Below are positions 6,915 to 11,207 of a stretch of 11,207 nt of DNA, in pieces (position 1 is the stretch's first letter; every line of letters starts with the position of its first letter). The notes beneath the pieces are model-generated. The model made no database searches, was not told where the DNA came from, and saw nothing but the letters and a program-made list of their open reading frames with translations. The DNA lies in the NCBI GenBank assembly GCA_947475855.1, contig CANJPN010000162.1, positions 1 to 11,207 of the forward strand, given 5' to 3'. Both the position numbers and the translations under genes were made by a program. This DNA comes from Bradyrhizobiaceae bacterium. GTDB lineage: Bacteria > Pseudomonadota > Alphaproteobacteria > Rhizobiales > Hyphomicrobiaceae.

Positions 6915-8579
6915 TTACCATTTGATCTGGTGGAAGAGGCGGCGGAGCTTTGCGCCGCGGTGTGGGTTGAGGTTTTCTACCCAAGTGATCCGGCCGTCGA
7001 GATGGGCCTTGAATGCTGGATGCTTTTCCCGGTTCTCGACTTCCCAACCGTGTCGCACTGCATTGCAGAGCGTGGCTTTCAGAAGGTCATAGGTCTCACG
7101 TGGCACATTCAGGTGGTCGTTGACGACGATGCCGGTGACGTTCTGACGCCGGTTTCTCGCGGATATGCGCGTTTTTCGGGGATGAAGCGAGAAGCCTTCG
7201 TCCTCAACGACATCTCGTATGGCTGACAACAAGGATTTCGCGCGCGCGTGAAGGGCGATGTCGCCTGAAAACGTCATGTCGTCGGCGTAGCGCGTGTAGT
7301 GGGCTTCGAAGCGTTTAGCGAGGCCGGATAAGCGGCGGTCCAATCGCCAGGCACATAAGTTGGACAGGGCCGGTGACGTGGGAGAGCCTTGAGCGAGGTG
7401 TTGGCGGCGATGCAGTTGCAGGACATGCGTGGCTAGGCGATCTTTTTGCCTCGAGCGCGAAAGTACGTTTTCCGGCGTCGTCGTTGTCACGAGACCCGTC
7501 AGTGCGCGGGAGACCGATGGGGGATACCCGATGCTCCGGAACAAGCCATGGACGCGCCGCGGTGGGATAGTTGTGAAGAAGTTTTCAAGATCGCATGTGA
7601 TGACGACAGCTTCGCCGACGTGACGCGCTGCGCCTTGGGCTGCGGAGCGTCCGTACACAAACCCATAAGCGGCGTTGTGGACCGGTAGGGATGAAAGGAT
7701 TTCGTCGAGGATCTTTCGTTGGATCGTTTTCAAGCGCGTCTTGGGCGCTTCTATCAGGCGTGGAGGTCCGGTGCGCTTTGGGATCGACGCATAGGTATAG
7801 TTTTGGAGAATTGGGATCGCTGTGAGTCCGTGCTGGCGCCGCTCGTCCGAAAGCCAATCGAGTTGGGATGGCGAGATGTGCAGCCAGTCGGCGAGCGAGC
7901 GCAGTGTCGTCAGTTTAGGAACGTCCAAATCGGCAAAGCGCGCGATCGCCGAGAACTTCGGCGGCTCCAGCACCGGATGGATGAAGTCTGGCCGAAGGCG
8001 CACGCGCCTGATGGCTGAGTGGAAGAGTGGTCGCTCCAGTAGCCGCTGAACGAGTTGTTTCTGGCTCGGCGGATAAGGAGTCGTGTTGGACTTGATGATT
8101 TGCATGAGGAGCCGGCGCTGGTCCGTTCGGGAAATCGGTCCGAGCAGAGCCTCGGTTCGACGCCGCATCTCATTGCGTTCGAATGTCCCCGCGAGCAGGC
8201 GTGCTGCCAAGGCGCTAGCGATAATTTGCGTCGTCGTTTTGCGACCGGCAATGGCGGCTTCGATCACATCGATTGCAGCGCATGGAGCTGTCGCCCAGAA
8301 ACGCCATTGGATGCCCCAGAAGATCTCGGAGTAAGCGTTCTCGAATGCTGGTGTGCGCAGCAGGAAAGCAGCGAGCCAGCTTCTGCTGGGCCGTTCGGAG
8401 TTCGGCGCGAATTCAACAAGTGACGCTATTAGCCTGCGCTGCTCGGCTTGTGTTCTGTTGCCCAGCACCGTCCGGGCAGCGCCGAGAAGCGCCTCCGCTT
8501 CGAAGGGCACTTGTAGCAGCGCGTCCGCCAGCGCGAGCGCGACCTGTTCGGCTGCGATGTAGTAGTGCTCTGTTTCCAT
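6915..8579 (-). CDS. Retron reverse transcriptase with duplicated N-terminal helical domain
   Basis: The 554-residue protein is an RNA-directed DNA polymerase of retron type. Residues about 213-550 hold the RT: FADLDVPKLTTLRSLADWL, then IPKRTGPPRLIEAP, HNAAYGFVYGRS (301-312) with GAARH (316-320, the retron NAxxH position), DLENFF (330-335), QGSPTSPALSN (397-407), the catalytic YADD (431-434), GFSLHPRKT, and VTGIVVN (481-487, the retron VTG motif). The first 210 residues are extra; two segments, about 14-82 and 121-189, align with each other (LADALL.../LAARLL..., shared QRRL, P-S, LL-x2-P-x-F), an internal duplication. It should copy the adjacent ncRNA into msDNA. I start at the ATG at 8579 because the ncRNA arm a2 (8591-8599) would otherwise be coding; an in-frame ATG at 8612 exists. 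Neither start has a clear Shine-Dalgarno site. No effector gene is adjacent. Long-N-terminus RTs are known in some retrons, for example myxobacterial ones. Confidence 0.9.
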   Translation of the reverse strand: METEHYYIAAEQVALALADALLQVPFEAEALLGAARTVLGNRTQAEQRRLIASLVEFAPNSERPSRSWLAAFLLRTPAFENAYSEIFWGIQWRFWATAPCAAIDVIEAAIAGRKTTTQIIASALAARLLAGTFERNEMRRRTEALLGPISRTDQRRLLMQIIKSNTTPYPPSQKQLVQRLLERPLFHSAIRRVRLRPDFIHPVLEPPKFSAIARFADLDVPKLTTLRSLADWLHISPSQLDWLSDERRQHGLTAIPILQNYTYASIPKRTGPPRLIEAPKTRLKTIQRKILDEILSSLPVHNAAYGFVYGRSAAQGAARHVGEAVVITCDLENFFTTIPPRRVHGLFRSIGYPPSVSRALTGLVTTTTPENVLSRSRQKDRLATHVLQLHRRQHLAQGSPTSPALSNLCAWRLDRRLSGLAKRFEAHYTRYADDMTFSGDIALHARAKSLLSAIRDVVEDEGFSLHPRKTRISARNRRQNVTGIVVNDHLNVPRETYDLLKATLCNAVRHGWEVENREKHPAFKAHLDGRITWVENLNPHRGAKLRRLFHQIKW

Positions 8580-8590
8580 TTGTGAAGAGT

Positions 8591-8599
8591 GCGTGGCGG
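8591..8599 (-). repeat. Retron arm a2
   Basis: CCGCCACGC on the minus strand is the exact reverse complement of GCGTGGCGG at 8747-8755. It ends 11 nt before the chosen RT start codon, the usual place of a2. Reverse transcription would be primed at the junction just 5' of this arm. Confidence 0.8.
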
Positions 8600-8746
8600 A
8601 CCTTGCGACCATCGTGTCAAGCGCGACAGGACCGAGGTGGAGCCTCGCGACTGTCGTGCAGCGTCATGTCGAATCAATCGATTATCCCTGGGGTAGCCCC
8701 GGAGACTTCGGATCGTGCGAGCACGGTTCCGAAAAAGCTCGCTCAG

Positions 8747-8755
8747 CCGCCACGC
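8747..8755 (-). repeat. Retron arm a1
   Basis: GCGTGGCGG on the minus strand begins about 2 nt after the predicted transcription start and pairs over all 9 bases with a2. Pairing stops abruptly on both sides (A-A and C-T), so the arms are exactly 9 bp. The candidate priming G follows 5 nt later. Confidence 0.8.
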
Positions 8756-8763
8756 TGTGGCCG

Positions 8764-8791
8764 ATGATAGGTGCATGCGATGTGCTGTCAA
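8764..8791 (-). promoter_or_regulatory. Sigma70-type promoter of the retron
   Basis: On the minus strand TTGACA (8791-8786) and TATCAT (8769-8764) are separated by 16 bp. A perfect -35 and a five-of-six -10 place the start near 8757, just before a1. Immediately upstream of the -35 are ATTCG-AA-CGAAT (8808-8797) and the overlapping palindrome CGAATTCG, which could be a regulator site. Confidence 0.75.
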
Positions 8792-8868
8792 ATCGAATTC
8801 GTTCGAATGCGGATCGAGCAGGGTCCGCGTGTGTGGTTAGTGGGCGCACCGTAAATCGCTTGTGCATT

Positions 8869-8962
8869 CCCGGCCGAGGCGTGAGCCGAGAGCCGAGAGC
8901 CGGGATCTTTCCCCGCTATCATATGTGTAAAGGCCCCGGCTCTCGCTGTTCGCTCGGCCGGG
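8869..8962. repeat. Nested GC-rich inverted repeat with tandem heptamers
   Basis: An outer pair, CCCGGCCGAG (8869-8878) and CTCGGCCGGG (8953-8962), encloses an inner pair, GAGAGCCGGG (8895-8904) and CCCGGCTCTC (8935-8944). All ten positions match in each pair. The left interior also has three tandem heptamers, GAGCCGA, GAGCCGA and GAGCCGG (8883-8903). The central loop of 30 nt is AT-richer. It lies between the molybdoenzyme stop codon and the retron promoter. Without a T-run on either side it is not a classic terminator, though it could shield the retron from read-through. A REP-like palindromic element is the main alternative. Confidence 0.75.
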
Positions 8963-8981
8963 GACGCATAACAATTTATGG

Positions 8982-11207
8982 CTACGCGTTGCGAAGGATC
9001 GCGCGCAATCGGGACGGCGTCACCGGCAGTTGCGTGATCGCGCCGGGGCGACCGAGGGCGTCGTCGATGGCCGAGGCGATGACGGCGCCGACGGCGCTGG
9101 AGCCGGCTTCGCCCGCGCCCTTGAGGCCGAGAGGGTTCAGTGGAGAGGGCGCATCCTCGGTGATGAGAACGTCGATCGTGCGCGGCATTTCGGACATCGT
9201 AGGCATCATGTAGTCCGCGAAGGTGACGGCTGTCGGCTGGCCGCGCTCGTCGTACGAAAACTCTTCGAGTAGTGCGCCGCCGAGGCCTTGTGCGAGGCCG
9301 CCGTGGATCTGGCCCTCGACCAGCATCGGGTTCACGGCGCGGCCGACGTCATAGGCGACGGCGAGGCGTTCGACCGCGACGCCGCCGGTTTCCGCATCGA
9401 CTTTAACGACAGCGAGATGAACGCCGTAGGGATAGTTCATGTGATGCGTGTGATACCAGCCTTCGGCGGACAGTCCGGGCTCGCGGTTGCCGAGTTGCGG
9501 TGAGGCCGGATGCAACACGCGCGCGATCTCGGCAAGGGTGACAGACTGACCGGCGCGGGTGCGTGCGCGAACCGCGCCTCCGGAGAGTTCGAGAGTGTCG
9601 GCGGATGTCTGCAGCAGTTCGGCCGCGACTTCGATGGCTTTCGCCTTCAGCTTCTCGGCTGCATGGTATGTGGCTGTGCCGGTCATCACGGTGACGCGCG
9701 AAGCGAATGCGCCGAGGCCGAAGTCTATGAGATCCGTGCGGCCGTGATGCACGCGAATGATGCCGGGGTCTACGCCGAGCCCATCCGCGACGATCTGGGC
9801 CATCACCGTTTCGACGCCTTGTCCGACCGATGCCGCGCCCGTGACGAGTTCGACCGCGCCGCTCTGGTCGATGGTCAAGCGCACGCCGTCGAAGGGGCCC
9901 AGGCCGCTCTTTTCGACGAAGCAGGCGAGCCCCGCGCCGACCAACTCGCCGGCCTCGCGGCGTGCCTGCAGTTGGGATTGGAGGTCGTGCCAGCGGACGA
10001 GATCGAGCGCGCGGGTGAGCAGGCGGTCGTAGTCGCCACTATCGAGCACGAGTTCGGTGCCGAGCGTGTCGAGACCGCGCTTGAACGGCATCTCACCGGG
10101 CCCGATGAAATTGCGGCGGCGGACTTGCGCTCGATCGAGGCCGAGCTTGTCGGCGATCGCGTCCATCAGGCGCTCGCGCACGAAGCTCGATTCGTAGCGG
10201 CCGGGTGAGCGATAGGTGCCGCCCGGCGTCTTGTTGGTGAGCCGGATTCTCCCACACGCACGGTATGCGGGGATCCGGTAGGGGCCGGGCAGCATGGCTG
10301 CCGTGAGGTCGGGTACCGTGGCGCCGTGGGTACGGATGTAGGCGCCCTGGTCGTGGAAGAACGTGTCGTCGATGCCGAGGATGGTGCCATCACTCTTCAC
10401 GGCGGCGCGCACGAAATGCGTCTGTTGGCGTGAGTGATTGGCGGCGACCAGATGTTCGCGGCGGTCCTCGATCCATTTTATGGGGCGACGCAGGCGAAGT
10501 GCTGCGAGGCAGACCAGTACGTCCTCGGGATAAAGCTCTCCGCGGATACCGAAGCCGCCGCCGACGTGGCCTTCCAAAAGATGGACCTTGGAGGATGGCC
10601 GGCCGAGCATGCGCGCGATGGTGTCGCGGTTCCAGTGCGGGACCTTCGCGGCACCGTGCATCTCGAGGATGTCGCGGGCGGCGTCGTAGCGGGCAATCGC
10701 GCCGCGGGTTTCGAGTGGCACGCCGGAGTGGCGGCCGATGGCGAGCTGCAACTCGATGGTCAATTCGGCTGTGCGGAAGGCTTCATCGATGTCACCGTAG
10801 CTCTTGTCGATGACGGCCGGCTCGGTGTGGTGCGTGTCGTCGAATGCGCTGGGTGCGTCGGTGGCGTCGAGGCAGACGGGGAGCTCGTCGATCTCGGGCT
10901 CGATGGCTTCGGCGGCGTCCTCTGCGATGTAGGCGTCGGTGGCAAAGACAACGGCGATGGGATCGCCGACATAACGGACACGGGACTTCGCGAGGATCGT
11001 CTGCCGGTAGGGCTCAAGGCCGGGTACCTTGGTCAGGCGGAAATCGATCGGGGGGATTTCGGCGACGTCGGCGTGGGTCCAGACCGCGACGACGCCGGGG
11101 ATCGCGAGCGCGGGCGACGTATCGACGTTACGAATGATGCCGTGGGCCACGCTGGATCGCACGACGCGCATGTGGAGTTGATGGGGGAAGGAAACGTCGG
11201 CTGCGAA
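8982..11207 (-). CDS. Xanthine dehydrogenase-family molybdopterin-binding large subunit (N-terminus beyond window)
   Basis: The reading frame runs from the right edge to a TAG at 8982-8984. Upstream of the first in-window Met (11171) it stays open for 12 more codons (FAADVSFPHQLH), the typical lead-in to HMRVVRSSVAHG in this family, so the true start lies off the window. Numbered from that Met, landmarks are an N-terminal Ald_Xan_dh_C hammerhead-type domain (1-110), VGGGFGIR (203-210), GGTYRSPGRYESSF (317-330), SVGQGVETVMAQI (448-460), and GLKGAGEAG (682-690), with E688 the expected catalytic glutamate. These motifs bind the molybdopterin cytosine dinucleotide cofactor in hydroxylases that act with FAD and 2Fe-2S subunits. 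The selenocysteine-like cysteine loop of form I CO dehydrogenase (AYRCSFR) is absent, so it is not a true CoxL; the substrate is unknown. Partner subunits, if present, lie to the right of the window. Confidence 0.9.
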   Translation of the reverse strand, partial: FAADVSFPHQLHMRVVRSSVAHGIIRNVDTSPALAIPGVVAVWTHADVAEIPPIDFRLTKVPGLEPYRQTILAKSRVRYVGDPIAVVFATDAYIAEDAAEAIEPEIDELPVCLDATDAPSAFDDTHHTEPAVIDKSYGDIDEAFRTAELTIELQLAIGRHSGVPLETRGAIARYDAARDILEMHGAAKVPHWNRDTIARMLGRPSSKVHLLEGHVGGGFGIRGELYPEDVLVCLAALRLRRPIKWIEDRREHLVAANHSRQQTHFVRAAVKSDGTILGIDDTFFHDQGAYIRTHGATVPDLTAAMLPGPYRIPAYRACGRIRLTNKTPGGTYRSPGRYESSFVRERLMDAIADKLGLDRAQVRRRNFIGPGEMPFKRGLDTLGTELVLDSGDYDRLLTRALDLVRWHDLQSQLQARREAGELVGAGLACFVEKSGLGPFDGVRLTIDQSGAVELVTGAASVGQGVETVMAQIVADGLGVDPGIIRVHHGRTDLIDFGLGAFASRVTVMTGTATYHAAEKLKAKAIEVAAELLQTSADTLELSGGAVRARTRAGQSVTLAEIARVLHPASPQLGNREPGLSAEGWYHTHHMNYPYGVHLAVVKVDAETGGVAVERLAVAYDVGRAVNPMLVEGQIHGGLAQGLGGALLEEFSYDERGQPTAVTFADYMMPTMSEMPRTIDVLITEDAPSPLNPLGLKGAGEAGSSAVGAVIASAIDDALGRPGAITQLPVTPSRLRAILRNA

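Larger units (their letters stand above)
8591..8757 (-). ncRNA. Predicted retron msr-msd RNA
   Basis: This untranslated stretch directly upstream of the RT gene has all parts expected of a retron template RNA, in the right order. Arm a1 (8755-8747) is the perfect inverted complement of arm a2 (8599-8591). Just after a1 comes TGAGCGAG, resembling the TTAGCGAG context of the priming guanosine in retron Ec86; the candidate branching G is 8742. The msr part holds one hairpin with stem TTCGGA/TCCGAA and inner stem CGTG/CACG (8733-8707), then a hairpin GGGG-CTA-CCCC (8703-8685). The msd part is a long interrupted hairpin from about 8673 to 8603: base TTCGAC/GTCG(C)AA, middle CGACAG/CTGTCG, tip CGAGG-CTCCA-CCTCG. 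It ends 3 nt before a2. Predicted msDNA would be roughly 70 nt. The 5' end is inferred from the promoter; the 3' end could continue into the RT mRNA. Confidence 0.8.

Noticed and set aside
6915..8579. Group II intron maturase or diversity-generating retroelement RT
   Set aside because: There is no maturase or endonuclease domain after the RT, no intron-like ribozyme domain was seen, and no template/variable repeat pair was found; retron motifs and the a1/a2 RNA explain the locus better.
8615..8620. A second TTGACA on the minus strand just before the RT gene
   Set aside because: No acceptable -10 hexamer lies 16-18 bp downstream, and it falls inside the msd hairpin; probably chance.
8593..9213. 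A plus-strand 206-residue open frame across the retron RNA and the end of the molybdoenzyme gene
   Set aside because: It is opposite a predicted structured RNA and a conserved gene end, and shows no family resemblance.
8982..11207. Aerobic CO dehydrogenase large subunit (CoxL)
   Set aside because: The form I active-site loop with cysteine (AYRCSFR) is missing; only the general xanthine dehydrogenase-family motifs are present.
1..11207. CRISPR arrays, tRNA or rRNA genes
   Set aside because: I saw no regularly spaced repeat-spacer pattern and no tRNA cloverleaf or rRNA-like sequence on either strand.

Overview
The window is GC-rich DNA with the gene style of a free-living alphaproteobacterium, most likely of the order Hyphomicrobiales. 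This placement is an inference from codon use and from the mix of genes (LLM flavoenzyme, FMN 2-hydroxy-acid oxidase, xanthine-dehydrogenase-type molybdoenzyme, SYLF protein); there is no rRNA or other marker gene to confirm it.

Layout. Bases 1-123 are the C-terminal tail of an IS5-type transposase that enters from the left edge. Next come two leftward genes: a zinc-dependent phospholipase C-like protein fused to a DUF4332 helix-hairpin-helix tail (181-1797), and an NMT1/THI5-type substrate-binding protein that lacks a signal peptide (2091-3026). The gap between them holds two short tandem-repeat arrays. A rightward block follows: a secreted SYLF/Ysc84 protein (3450-4004) with a strong intrinsic terminator, an LLM-class flavin-dependent oxidoreductase (4229-5320), a closely coupled YaiI/DUF188 protein (5331-5783), and an FMN-dependent 2-hydroxy-acid oxidase (5841-6908). 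The last gene converges, with a 6-bp gap, on a leftward reverse transcriptase gene (6915-8579). The right edge is the large molybdopterin subunit of a xanthine dehydrogenase-family hydroxylase (8982-11207, leftward, N-terminus cut by the window).

The main discovery is a complete-looking retron. Upstream of the reverse transcriptase lies a consensus-like sigma70 promoter (8764-8791). Its predicted start site falls about 2 nt before a 9-nt sequence, a1 (8747-8755), whose perfect inverted copy, a2 (8591-8599), sits just ahead of the RT start codon. Between the two arms are an AGCGAG-type priming site, two small msr-like hairpins and a long interrupted hairpin (about 8603-8673) that abuts a2 and would be the msd template. 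The RT has the motifs of retron enzymes (YADD, VTG, an NAxxH-like GAARH). It also carries about 210 extra N-terminal residues made of two diverged copies of one helical module of about 69 residues. No separate toxin or effector gene is next to it, so any effector function would have to reside in that N-terminal region or elsewhere.

The other genes look like ordinary metabolic or envelope genes and do not form one pathway. The retron plus its hairpin-rich upstream flank looks like an insertion between an oxidase gene and a molybdoenzyme operon.
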